23,283 nucleotides of DNA, taken from contig DIWL01000064.1 of assembly GCA_002428455.1 (NCBI GenBank), positions 26,047 through 49,329 on the forward strand, written 5' to 3'. This stretch comes from Anaerolineaceae bacterium UBA6107. GTDB taxonomy: Bacteria; Chloroflexota; Anaerolineae; Anaerolineales; Anaerolineaceae. A model generated the notes under the pieces. It was given only the letters and a program-made list of their open reading frames with translations. It had not been told where the DNA came from and ran no database searches. Both the position numbers and the translations under genes were made by a program. Positions 6,046 through 14,156 of the stretch are shown here, one piece after another; within the stretch, counting starts at the first letter, position 1, and each line of letters starts with the position of its first letter.

Positions 6046-7799
6046 TGAGACGATCGATCAAGTGGCGTTTTATCCTACCTTTTGTGTTGATCATCCTTGC
6101 TGTCGTCACAGTTCTTCTGGTCCTATACACCCGCCAATATCGAGAACTCTATTACGAGGATACCCGCGAGACACTTAACAGCGAAGCAAATCTACTCGCA
6201 TTAGAGATAGCACTGTTGCCTGAAAATGAATCAGATCAGCAGGCACTTTCCGATTTGGTGCAACGTTTTTCTGAAAATCTGGATGTCAGGGTGACGATCA
6301 TACAGCCGGATGGTAAAGTCATTGCTGAGTCAGACGCGACCGCTGAAATGATGGTTAACCACCTGAACAGGCCGGAGGTCAAGCAGGTGGTGGCAGGCGG
6401 GATTGGTTACAACGTACGATACAGTACGACGTTCAAAACTGAGATGGTTTATGTGGCGGTGGGTCAGATGAGCGATGGCAAACTCGTTAACATCGTCCGG
6501 TTAGCCAAGCCACTGGAGATCGTAAATGCCCGCCTGTCCATGATACGCCGAACCATCCTCATTGGTGGATTGGCAGCTATCTTACTCGCGGTATTGGCTA
6601 CTTTCTTTGCAGCGAGACGAACCATTCGACCGATCACACAGCTAACCGAGGCGGCAAAAAGAATAACCAGCGGAGATTATTCTCAAATCCCCGAACCTGG
6701 CGCAGATAATGAGATTAATGACCTGACCCGCGCTTTTTCCAGAATGGCAGCCCAGATCCAGGATCAGATCACTACCATTGGCGGACAAAACACGAAACTC
6801 GAAACGATCGTTGACCGATTAATGGATGGACTGATCATCGTGAATCGTGATGGAAAGGTCGAGTTGATCAATCGGGCAGCCCGTTCAATGATTGGTGTTG
6901 ACGCCACCGAGGTCGAGGGCGGGGATTTTGTAAAAATCTTACAGCAATATCAACTGGTTGAACTCTGGCAAAAGACTGTAAAAGATAGAAAAGATCAGAA
7001 CATTTACATAGAACTCAAAAATCAGGACAAATATCTGCTGGGGATGAGTACTTTTCTAGGTTCTGTCCAGGATGGCACTGTCTTGATTCTGCTTCAGGAC
7101 CGTACAAAAAACCGCAATCTCGAGGAGATGCGCCAAACTTTTGTCAGTAATGTCTCGCACGAGCTTCGCACGCCGTTAACAACAATGAAGGCACTAAACG
7201 AAACTCTCCAGGAATGTGTGCGTACAGATCCTGATTCTGCTGAACGTTTCCTGATCTTGATGGAGGTGGAGATCGATAAGCTCACCCAGATGGTGTTGGA
7301 ACTGTTGGAATTGTCCCGCATCGAATCAGGCAGGGTGGAAATGTTAATGACCAATGCGGTGGTTGCAGACCTGCTGAAAAAACCTGTTGAGCGGATGAGA
7401 ATGCAGGCAGAAAGGGCTCGCCTTGACCTGCAAGTGAACTGTCCGGAGGGATTACCAGAGATCAAGGTCGACGCAGAACGGATGGAACGGGTGCTGATCA
7501 ACATTATCCATAACGCGATCAAGTACACCCCACCAGGTGGTGTGATCACCGTTTCAGCTGAGCAGGTCAACAATGAGATCATCATCCGGGTCAGCGATAC
7601 GGGGGAGGGGATAGATGAAAAAGATCTTCCTCGCATCTTTGAACGGTTTTATAAAACTGACCAGGCCAGGGCAAGTGGAGGAACAGGTTTAGGTCTGGCG
7701 ATCGCCAAACACATCGTCGAAGCCCACCAGGGCAAGATTTGGGTTGATAGTCAAAAAGGGGTTGGGTCGGTTTTCTCAATTGCACTGACAATCGCATAA
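6045..7799 (+). CDS. phoR: Phosphate-regulon sensor histidine kinase
   Basis: The 584-aa kinase has TM1 (about 8-29), an extracytoplasmic region (30-166), TM2 (about 168-190), HAMP (190-243), a PAS domain (about 253-350), a HisKA dimerisation helix with the phosphorylated His372 in SHELRTP, and a C-terminal ATPase domain with the N box NIIHNAIKY (about 486-494), DTGEGI and GTGLGLAIAKHIVEAHQG. It should autophosphorylate and pass phosphate to PhoB, and dephosphorylate it when phosphate is plentiful under control of PstB/PhoU. The architecture, with a substantial external domain between two membrane helices, is that of Gram-positive-type PhoR (Bacillus-like) rather than the short E. coli form. 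Translation is coupled to phoB by a one-base overlap. Confidence 0.92.
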   Translation: MRRSIKWRFILPFVLIILAVVTVLLVLYTRQYRELYYEDTRETLNSEANLLALEIALLPENESDQQALSDLVQRFSENLDVRVTIIQPDGKVIAESDATAEMMVNHLNRPEVKQVVAGGIGYNVRYSTTFKTEMVYVAVGQMSDGKLVNIVRLAKPLEIVNARLSMIRRTILIGGLAAILLAVLATFFAARRTIRPITQLTEAAKRITSGDYSQIPEPGADNEINDLTRAFSRMAAQIQDQITTIGGQNTKLETIVDRLMDGLIIVNRDGKVELINRAARSMIGVDATEVEGGDFVKILQQYQLVELWQKTVKDRKDQNIYIELKNQDKYLLGMSTFLGSVQDGTVLILLQDRTKNRNLEEMRQTFVSNVSHELRTPLTTMKALNETLQECVRTDPDSAERFLILMEVEIDKLTQMVLELLELSRIESGRVEMLMTNAVVADLLKKPVERMRMQAERARLDLQVNCPEGLPEIKVDAERMERVLINIIHNAIKYTPPGGVITVSAEQVNNEIIIRVSDTGEGIDEKDLPRIFERFYKTDQARASGGTGLGLAIAKHIVEAHQGKIWVDSQKGVGSVFSIALTIA

Positions 7800-7809
7800 G
7801 TTGTAACTC

Positions 7810-7863
7810 TTAACAATTCGTTAACCTCTTGTTTAACAGGGGTTAATCGATGTTTGATATTCT
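7810..7863 (+). promoter_or_regulatory. Pho-box-like promoter of pstS
   Basis: Four direct repeats of TTAAC/TTAAT start at 7810, 7821, 7833 and 7843, a spacing of 11, 12 and 10 bases, that is one per helical turn. They lie 10 bases upstream of a -10-like TATTCT (7858-7863) with no good -35. This matches the known arrangement of PhoP boxes (TTAACA-type repeats, 11-base periodicity) where the activator replaces the -35. The likely binder is the phoB product encoded just upstream. Confidence 0.7.
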
Positions 7864-7895
7864 TCTTTTAGTCAAATATTAAAAGGAGAAAAAGA

Positions 7896-8963
7896 ATGTT
7901 AAAGAAAGGTTTTGCTGTTTTAAGTCTCGTATTTGTGTTGATTTTTGCCCTGACCGCCTGCGCACCATCGGTCACTCCCACAACCGCCCCAGTAATAGAA
8001 CCAACTCCGACCACCGCTACCGCTGAACCAGTAGCGACAGAAGCCCCGGTTGAAGTTGATCCATTAGCCGCATACATGCCGGATGCGGTCACAGGTGCCA
8101 TCGTGAGTGCGGGATCCTCTACCGTGTTCCCATTGTCGGAGAGAATGAAACAGAGATTTGAAGAAGAAGGTTTTACCGGTGAGATCACCATCGACAGCAT
8201 TGGGTCAGGTGCCGGTTTTGAACGTTTTTGTGTGAATGGTGAAACTGACATCGCCAATGCCTCCCGGGCAATCAAGGATAGTGAGGTTGAGTCCTGCAAG
8301 GCGATCGGACGAGAGCCGCTAGAATTTCGTGTAGGTACAGATGCGTTGGCTGTGGTAGTCAGCAAAGAGAATACCTTTGTCACCGATGTGACCGCTGATG
8401 AATTGGCGATGATCTTCTCAACCGCTGTAAAGTGGTCAGATGTGCGCGCTGATTGGCCGAACGAAGATATTCTGCGCTTCATCCCCGGTACGGATAGCGG
8501 TACTTTCGATTACTTTATCGAAGCGATCGTGGCACCAGCTTATCCTGATGCTGACGGAAAACCCAATATTGAGAATGGTGAAGCTGCCATCCTGGCGGCG
8601 AGCAATCTGCAAATGTCAGAAGACGACAATGTTCTGGTACAAGGCGTTGAAGGTTCACAATACGCCATCGGTTTCTTCGGTTTCGCTTACTATCAGGAAA
8701 ATGCAGATAAATTAACGGTACTTTCAGTCGACGGTGTTGCTCCAACAGCTGAAAGCGCGGAAGATAACAGCTATCCGATCTCTCGCCCACTGTTCATCTA
8801 CACAACCGCGCAAATCATGCAGGAAAAACCCCAGGTAGCCGCCTTCGTGTACTTCTACCTGTTCAATGTCAACAATGAGATCCTCGATGTTGGGTACTTC
8901 CCCGCTTCAGATGAAGTCCTGCAGAATGCGATGGATGCCTGGACTGGATCGGTAATCAAGTAA
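7896..8963 (+). CDS. pstS: Phosphate ABC transporter substrate-binding lipoprotein
   Basis: The 355-aa protein carries a lipoprotein signal with lipobox LTAC (Cys22), a Thr/Pro/Ala-rich linker (about 23-58) and a PstS-type binding domain. Phosphate-contacting motifs are visible: AGSSTVFPL (71-79), GSGAGFERFC (102-111), NASR (119-122) and PGTDSGTFDYF (197-207). Tethered outside the membrane, it delivers inorganic phosphate to PstC/PstA. The ATG has an AAAGGAG ribosome site and is preceded by a Pho-box-like promoter. It is followed by a strong hairpin before pstC, which may help make more PstS than the membrane components. Confidence 0.95.
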   Translation: MLKKGFAVLSLVFVLIFALTACAPSVTPTTAPVIEPTPTTATAEPVATEAPVEVDPLAAYMPDAVTGAIVSAGSSTVFPLSERMKQRFEEEGFTGEITIDSIGSGAGFERFCVNGETDIANASRAIKDSEVESCKAIGREPLEFRVGTDALAVVVSKENTFVTDVTADELAMIFSTAVKWSDVRADWPNEDILRFIPGTDSGTFDYFIEAIVAPAYPDADGKPNIENGEAAILAASNLQMSEDDNVLVQGVEGSQYAIGFFGFAYYQENADKLTVLSVDGVAPTAESAEDNSYPISRPLFIYTTAQIMQEKPQVAAFVYFYLFNVNNEILDVGYFPASDEVLQNAMDAWTGSVIK

Positions 8964-8990
8964 AACAAATTTTCACTCCTGCTGTAATCC

Positions 8991-9013
8991 TTCCCCCGGA
9001 TTCCCCGGGGGAA
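8991..9013 (+). promoter_or_regulatory. Intercistronic stem-loop between pstS and pstC
   Basis: TTCCCCCGG (8991-8999) and CCGGGGGAA (9005-9013) form a perfect 9-bp, GC-rich stem with a 5-base loop. No T run follows, so it is not a typical terminator. It could stabilise the 3' end of a pstS transcript or dampen translation of pstC, whose start region lies immediately downstream. Confidence 0.6.
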
Positions 9014-9041
9014 TGAACTCGTGTCAAAAGGAACGATCATC

Positions 9042-9989
9042 GTGAAGAATAACGAAAATAAGCTATCGGATAGTTTTTCCAGACAAAACACGACGTTGAA
9101 AAAGAGGAGACGTTGGTCTGAATCACTGATCCAGGGATCACTCTTTCTGGCGGGATTCTTTTCAATCCTCACAACAGCGGGGATCATCTTCACACTTGGA
9201 AAGGAAGCCTTGTTATTCTTCCAAAAACCTGAGGTGAAACTGTTCGAGTTTTTGACTGGCACTGCCTGGCAACCTCACATCAACCAGTTCGGAATCTTAC
9301 CCCTGGCGACGTCCACACTGCTGACCACTGCAGTGGCGATGTTGATTGCCATTCCACTGGGTCTGACCGTTGCAGTCTTCCTATCCGAATACGCCTCAAG
9401 AAAAGTGCGTAACTTCTTAAAACCGATCCTGGAAGTATTGGCCGGCATTCCTACCATTGTTTACGGGTACTTTGCGTTGACGTTCATCACACCTCTTTTG
9501 CGTGAGATCTTCGGAAAAGATGTCGTAAACATCTACAACACGGGTTCCGCGGGTTTGGTAATGGGGATTCTCATCCTGCCCTTGATCGCTTCCATCAGTG
9601 AAGATGCTTTAGCGGCTGTACCCCGGTCGCTGCGCGAGGCTGGATATGGGTTAGGTGCCACCAAGTTCGAGGTGGTGTTCAAGATCGTTTTGCCTGCCGC
9701 GCTATCCGGGATCAGCGCGGCGATCATCCTTGGCATCTCGCGAGCGATCGGCGAAACCATGATCGTCGCAGTTGCAGCTGGTGCGGGTCCGAATCTCACG
9801 CTGAATCCATTCAAAGGAGCTGAGACGATGACCGGACACATTGTCAGAATTTCCGGTGGAGATTTGAGCTACGATTCGATCGATTATGACAGCATATTTG
9901 CCCTTGGGCTGGTGCTCTTTCTCTCCACACTTCTTCTCAACATCATCAGCCAGTGGATCGTAAAGCGGTTCCGCGAGGTGTATGAATGA
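9042..9989 (+). CDS. pstC: Phosphate ABC transporter permease PstC
   Basis: A membrane permease of the PstC family with about six transmembrane segments and the cytoplasmic coupling loop ALAAVPRSLREAGYGLGATKFEVV that contacts the PstB ATPase. The frame is open from GTG 9021 (322 aa), but GTG 9042 (315 aa) has the better ribosome site, AAAAGGAA at 9026-9033 eight bases away; GTG 9021 has only a GGGGGA that is buried in the upstream hairpin. I prefer 9042 and regard the choice as open. With PstA it forms the phosphate channel. The end overlaps pstA by four bases (ATGA). Confidence 0.93.
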   Translation: MKNNENKLSDSFSRQNTTLKKRRRWSESLIQGSLFLAGFFSILTTAGIIFTLGKEALLFFQKPEVKLFEFLTGTAWQPHINQFGILPLATSTLLTTAVAMLIAIPLGLTVAVFLSEYASRKVRNFLKPILEVLAGIPTIVYGYFALTFITPLLREIFGKDVVNIYNTGSAGLVMGILILPLIASISEDALAAVPRSLREAGYGLGATKFEVVFKIVLPAALSGISAAIILGISRAIGETMIVAVAAGAGPNLTLNPFKGAETMTGHIVRISGGDLSYDSIDYDSIFALGLVLFLSTLLLNIISQWIVKRFREVYE

Positions 9990-11242
9990 TCCGGACCGCG
10001 AAAGACACCAAATCACTATTTGAGAATAATCTTGCGTTGAGAACGAATCAAGGAAAAACCTGGCATGTTATTTTCCTGTTGGTAACAATTCTGGCAATCG
10101 TTTCTCTCACTCTCCTGATCGTTAATATCGTGGATAGCGTTTTTGGTTACGTTGTGATCAATACGAAAGTTGATCCTGCCACGCTAATGGTGGATGGATT
10201 GGCGTTGGAAGACCAGACCAAAGCACAATTAACAGAAGCACTGCGCATGAATCTTTCGAGCGGTGCATTCAATAAATTGAACACTGAAAAGGATTTCGGG
10301 GACCGAACTCGTAATGAGATCCTTGCCCTGGTCGAGGAACGAATTCTGAAATACGAGGTTCTGGAATCCTGGTCTTTGGCAGATTCTTTATTCCGTAAAA
10401 ACTCTGTCATTGATGAATACAGTAAATTAGTTATCGAAAATCCGCGGGCAACTCTAAAATTTATTTCCTGGCTTACCTGGGATCGGTTGGTACGACCGCA
10501 ATCCAGTGAAATCGTGACCGCCGGGATACGCACAGCAATCCTGGGCTCTCTTTGGACGATCATTATCACGATCCTTTTTGCCTTTCCGCTGGGGGTTGGG
10601 GCTGCTATCTACCTGGAGGAATACGCGAGTGATAACTGGGTGAACCGCGTGATCCAGACAAACATTAACAACCTGGCTGGGGTCCCTTCGATTGTCTACG
10701 GTATCCTCGGTCTGGCTATTTTTGTGCGCGCGTTGGAACCACTAACGAGTGGATCAATTTTTGGCCTGGTGGACCCCACTACCGCGAACGGCAGAACCAT
10801 CTTATCGGCCGGGTTAACCCTCGGTTTACTCGTCTTACCGTTGATCATCATCAATTCACAGGAAGCGATCCGCGCGGTTCCGCAATCATTAAGGCACGCC
10901 GGGTATGGACTTGGTGCGACGAAGTGGCAAGTTACCTGGTCTCATGTGTTGCCCAACGCGATACCAGGGATATTGACCGGTTTAATCCTGGCAGTTTCAA
11001 GAGCTATTGGCGAAACTGCTCCTCTGGTTGTGGTGGGCGCTTCTACTGCTATCTCTTTTGATCCAACCTCAGCTTTTTCGAAGTTCACCACATTACCTAT
11101 CCAGATCTACCAGTGGACCGCCAGACCTCAGCCGGAATGGCAACATCTCGCCGGTGCCGCAATCCTGGTTTTGCTGGTATTATTATTGGGATTGAACGCC
11201 GTGGCGATCGTGCTTCGGAATAAGTTATCCCGAAAGTACTAA
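9986..11242 (+). CDS. pstA: Phosphate ABC transporter permease PstA, enlarged
   Basis: The 418-aa permease is PstA by position and by its C-terminal half: six-helix permease core with the coupling loop AIRAVPQSLRHAGYGLGATKWQVT, closely matching the one in PstC, plus the conserved RAIGETAPLVVVGA region. Typical PstA proteins are about 280-300 residues. Here TM1 (about 27-50) is followed by a soluble segment of about 110 residues (55-165), probably extracytoplasmic and rich in charged helices, before the permease core begins near 175. The extra domain might contact PstS or PhoR, but this is speculation. It overlaps pstC by four bases and is cotranscribed. Confidence 0.93.
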   Translation: MIRTAKDTKSLFENNLALRTNQGKTWHVIFLLVTILAIVSLTLLIVNIVDSVFGYVVINTKVDPATLMVDGLALEDQTKAQLTEALRMNLSSGAFNKLNTEKDFGDRTRNEILALVEERILKYEVLESWSLADSLFRKNSVIDEYSKLVIENPRATLKFISWLTWDRLVRPQSSEIVTAGIRTAILGSLWTIIITILFAFPLGVGAAIYLEEYASDNWVNRVIQTNINNLAGVPSIVYGILGLAIFVRALEPLTSGSIFGLVDPTTANGRTILSAGLTLGLLVLPLIIINSQEAIRAVPQSLRHAGYGLGATKWQVTWSHVLPNAIPGILTGLILAVSRAIGETAPLVVVGASTAISFDPTSAFSKFTTLPIQIYQWTARPQPEWQHLAGAAILVLLVLLLGLNAVAIVLRNKLSRKY

Positions 11243-11265
11243 TTCTGAACCTCACGGAGAAATTC

Positions 11266-12042
11266 ATGTTGCAAAACGACGTTATCCTGGAAACCCATGA
11301 CCTCAAGATCTATTACGGTGATTTCAAAGCAGTCACCGATGTAAATATTCAAATACCCCAAAAACGGATTACTTCGATCATCGGCCCATCCGGGTGTGGT
11401 AAATCAACCCTGTTGCGAGCGTTTAACCGTATGAATGAACTGGTACCCAGTTCGCACATTGAGGGCGAGATCATATTTGATGGAAAGAACCTTTATGACC
11501 GGGATGTGGACCCGGTCCAGGTCCGATATCGCATTGGAATGGTATTTCAAAGACCCAATCCTTTCCCCAAATCCATCTATGAGAACGTAGCCTGGGCTGC
11601 GCGCATTCACGGCTACAAAGGCAGCCTGGATGAGCTGGTGGAAACCACGCTAATAAAAGCCGCGCTTTGGGACGAAGTTAAGGATATACTTAAACAATCC
11701 GCCCTGTCATTATCAGGCGGACAGCAGCAACGGCTTTGTGTCGCGCGTGCCCTGGCGATCCAACCCGAAGTGATCCTGATGGACGAACCGGCATCAGCGC
11801 TCGATCCGATCGCAACTTTAAAGATCGAAGAACTGATGCAATCGCTTAAAGAGAATTACACGATCGTGATCGTCACGCACAACATGCAGCAAGCCGCCCG
11901 GGCATCAGATTACACCGCGATGATGATGCTGGTTGAGGGCACCCGTTCAGGTACGGTCATCGAGTTTGATGAAACCAACAAGGTGTTTACACGTCCGGGT
12001 GACAAGCGCACGGAAGATTATGTAACCGGCAGGTTTGGATAA
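11266..12042 (+). CDS. pstB: Phosphate ABC transporter ATP-binding protein
   Basis: The 258-aa ATPase has Walker A GPSGCGKST (40-48), the Q-loop region GMVFQRPNPFP typical of PstB, signature LSGGQQQR (149-156), Walker B VILMDEPASALDP and an H-loop IVTHNMQQAARASD. It hydrolyses ATP on the inner face to drive phosphate import through PstCA. The ATG at 11266 follows a CACGGAGAAATTC ribosome site. Length and motifs are normal for PstB. Confidence 0.97.
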   Translation: MLQNDVILETHDLKIYYGDFKAVTDVNIQIPQKRITSIIGPSGCGKSTLLRAFNRMNELVPSSHIEGEIIFDGKNLYDRDVDPVQVRYRIGMVFQRPNPFPKSIYENVAWAARIHGYKGSLDELVETTLIKAALWDEVKDILKQSALSLSGGQQQRLCVARALAIQPEVILMDEPASALDPIATLKIEELMQSLKENYTIVIVTHNMQQAARASDYTAMMMLVEGTRSGTVIEFDETNKVFTRPGDKRTEDYVTGRFG

Positions 12043-12073
12043 TGAGATTCTCAATCGAAAAAATGAGGTGGGC

Positions 12074-12736
12074 ATGAGAGCTACTTTTGAAGCTGAATTA
12101 AACTATTTAAAGGATGAATTATTGCTGTTAGGCAACCTGGTGGAACAACAGATCGTTGAGGCCGTCGATTCGTTCAAGAAACGCGATGTGGCAAGTGCAA
12201 GACAGATCGTAGAGACCGATGGAAAGGTCAATACCAAAAGATTCGCAATAGAGGAACAGGTGCTGATCACGATTGCGACTCAGCAGCCCATGGCACACGA
12301 TCTTCGTCTGTTGGCGTCCATACTCGAAATCGCGGGTGAACTGGAGCGCATCGGGGATTATGCGAAAGGAATCGCCACCATCAACATCCGCATGGGTGAT
12401 GAAGAGTTGATCGTGCCGTTGATAAAAATACCGATTATGGCGGAAAAATGCGCCAGAATGCTGCACCGTGCGGTAAACGCTTTCATCAAAGAGGATCTTG
12501 AGGAGGCAAAATTAATCCCGGAAGAGGATGATGAGGTTGACCGGCTTTACAACGAGGTCTACCACACGCTGATGAAGCAGATCGTTAAGGATGAGGACAG
12601 CATTCAACGCGTCAGCTGGATCCTGTGGGTGGCGCATAACCTGGAACGCGTGGCGGATCGTGTCACCAACATCTGCGAGCGGACGGTCTTCACAGTGACT
12701 GGTGAACTAAAGGAAATCAGGTCTTCGGATCAATAA
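12074..12736 (+). CDS. phoU: Phosphate signalling regulator PhoU
   Basis: A 220-aa all-helical protein with two PhoU three-helix bundles, each carrying the family motif of acidic residues: ELERIGDYAKGIA in the first repeat and NLERVADRVTNICE in the second, which bind metal clusters in known PhoU structures. It links PstB activity to PhoR and restrains the response when phosphate is ample. I place the start at ATG 12074, where the protein begins MRATFEAELNYLKDELL as in other PhoU proteins and a GAGGTGG ribosome site precedes it. The frame is open from TTG 12035 inside pstB, but that start is less plausible. Last gene of the pst block. Confidence 0.95.
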   Translation: MRATFEAELNYLKDELLLLGNLVEQQIVEAVDSFKKRDVASARQIVETDGKVNTKRFAIEEQVLITIATQQPMAHDLRLLASILEIAGELERIGDYAKGIATINIRMGDEELIVPLIKIPIMAEKCARMLHRAVNAFIKEDLEEAKLIPEEDDEVDRLYNEVYHTLMKQIVKDEDSIQRVSWILWVAHNLERVADRVTNICERTVFTVTGELKEIRSSDQ

Positions 12737-12755
12737 CCATTAAGCAAAGCAAACG

Positions 12756-12790
12756 ATAATAAATGGTGCAGGAACTGCACCATTTATTAT
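12756..12790. terminator. Long intrinsic terminator after phoU
   Basis: A perfect 16-bp stem, from ATAATAAATGGTGCAG (12756-12771) to its complement at 12775-12790, closes on a GAA loop. The AT-rich lower half gives a U-rich tail in both directions, so it may serve phoU and the converging gene at 12815. Confidence 0.85.
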
Positions 12791-12814
12791 GTGTGCATAT
12801 TGAATGGGGTGAAA

Positions 12815-13600
12815 TTATTCAGGAGACATTTCGAAGTGAGTCCATTTTTTCCACAAACCTGGCCAAACCAGGATAACGACCAGAGCCAGTGAGACGATGG
12901 GGGCCAGTGAGAACAGTGAGAAGCGGCCTAGTTCCTGGCTGGTTACAATTCCCAGGGGAATGCCGACGATCAACTCGGTCACTCCGGCGGTCAAACCCAG
13001 CACGCGCTGCCATTCACGCGGTTTAAGCAGAATTCCTGCTGTAACTACAGCCCAACCGATCATGGCAATGAAGTGTAATTTTTGCACCAGTGTGAATAAA
13101 TCTGCACCAATTGTGATCATGCGGCTGGTACTGGCAATCCCGTTCATCCAGCACAGGATATAGCAAATGCCTGTAAGCAAAGCCAGCAGCGTACGACTCC
13201 AGGATAAACGTTCAACCAGGATCATCATTAAGAAATAAAGGATTGTGTACGGGAAGAAGAGGATGAAGTAAATAGGTGGCAAGCCGGCGGCCATGAATGG
13301 AATGTTCACGAAGAAACTGCCAAGGAGGGTGAGGATGAGACCAAATACTGATAGTGCAAAGGCCCACCTCTTTTTGGAAAAGTACCCGTAAGAACTGACA
13401 GCAAATAAGGCTGCAGCAAGTAGTCCCATGTTTGCTAATAACGGGTGGACCCATTCGAGAAGGATCTCGCAGCCAGGTTCAGCTGCTTCCGCATGCATGC
13501 CAGCCTGGTAAAACTGGAAGAATAGGACATAGTGACCGACGATGCCAATTACAGCAGCAATTAGCGCAAGGATACCCCCGAGTTTGTAGTTCGTTTTCAT
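12815..13600 (-). CDS. Multi-pass membrane protein, unknown
   Basis: The 261-aa protein has about seven to eight hydrophobic segments: near 8-30, 50-72, 79-102, 106-128, 136-155, 168-193, 200-218 and 228-248. There are few polar motifs; a His in GHYVLFF and another in EWVHPLLANMG lie at segment edges and could bind a cofactor, but I recognise no family. AAGGAG lies seven bases before the ATG. The gene begins 35 bases after the CXXCH lipoprotein gene, on the same strand, so the two are probably cotranscribed. Confidence 0.75.
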   Translation of the reverse strand: MKTNYKLGGILALIAAVIGIVGHYVLFFQFYQAGMHAEAAEPGCEILLEWVHPLLANMGLLAAALFAVSSYGYFSKKRWAFALSVFGLILTLLGSFFVNIPFMAAGLPPIYFILFFPYTILYFLMMILVERLSWSRTLLALLTGICYILCWMNGIASTSRMITIGADLFTLVQKLHFIAMIGWAVVTAGILLKPREWQRVLGLTAGVTELIVGIPLGIVTSQELGRFSLFSLAPIVSLALVVILVWPGLWKKWTHFEMSPE

Positions 13601-13635
13601 TATTTCATCTCCTTATGATTGATTTGATTTACTTT

Positions 13636-14028
13636 TTAATGGCAGGAAATACAACCCTTGTAATAGGCGACGTTGTTGTGCGCAGCCACGTAGACCACAG
13701 TATCCGGTTTGATCTCCAGGTTGCACCCGTTGGTAAGGAAGAAAGGTTTAATGTCCCATTTGAGTACCTCGAGGTCGCAAGCTACATAAACCGTGCCTTC
13801 CCATGTGTCGTTGCAGAGCGGACCACTGATCACCCGGTCAAAGGTGATGGGCTTTCCCCTAATTTCAATATCGGTTTTTTCGAATACCTGTTCAGCGGAT
13901 GTGTCAGGCGGGAACTGGCTGACATCATCCAGGTAGGTCACACTCCCTTCAGGACATGGATTTTTATTCCCACAGGCAGTTAACAGGATGAGAGAAAGCG
14001 TTAAAAATATTAAGTACTTTAACTTCAT
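13636..14028 (-). CDS. Small lipoprotein ending in a CXXCH haem-type motif
   Basis: The 130-aa protein has a lipoprotein signal with lipobox LTAC (Cys19) and a mature part with cysteines at 25, 72, 84, 102, 126 and 129. Its last five residues are CISCH (126-130), the CXXCH motif used for covalent haem c attachment, and His117 lies a few residues earlier. A haem motif at the very C-terminus is unusual, because the chain normally continues around the haem; the motif may instead bind metal or form disulfides. No cytochrome c maturation gene is in the window. A GGAG ribosome site lies nine bases before the ATG. The gene is followed by a membrane protein gene and is divergent from a Crp/Fnr regulator, which may control it. 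Confidence 0.75.
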   Translation of the reverse strand: MKLKYLIFLTLSLILLTACGNKNPCPEGSVTYLDDVSQFPPDTSAEQVFEKTDIEIRGKPITFDRVISGPLCNDTWEGTVYVACDLEVLKWDIKPFFLTNGCNLEIKPDTVVYVAAHNNVAYYKGCISCH

Positions 14029-14098
14029 AATTTTTCTCCGGTGAGATTTATTATTAGTATGACAACGAGTGAAATATTATTCTTTGCTAAAGGTTAAA

Positions 14099-14128
14099 TT
14101 GGTTCGTTTTTCATATCTGTTGTAAAAT
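14099..14128 (+). promoter_or_regulatory. Promoter of the Crp/Fnr regulator gene
   Basis: TTGGTT (14099-14104) and TAAAAT (14123-14128) are 18 bases apart, leaving a leader of about 20 bases with a GAGG ribosome site before ATG 14157. No clear Crp/Fnr dyad (TGTGA or TTGAT half-site pair) was seen in this divergent region. Confidence 0.5.
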
Positions 14129-14156
14129 GAATTTGTAATTCCTGCGTAGAGGATAA

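Noticed and set aside
12035..12073. TTG start of PhoU inside pstB
   Set aside because: It adds 13 residues not found in PhoU proteins, while ATG 12074 has a ribosome site and a family-like N-terminus.
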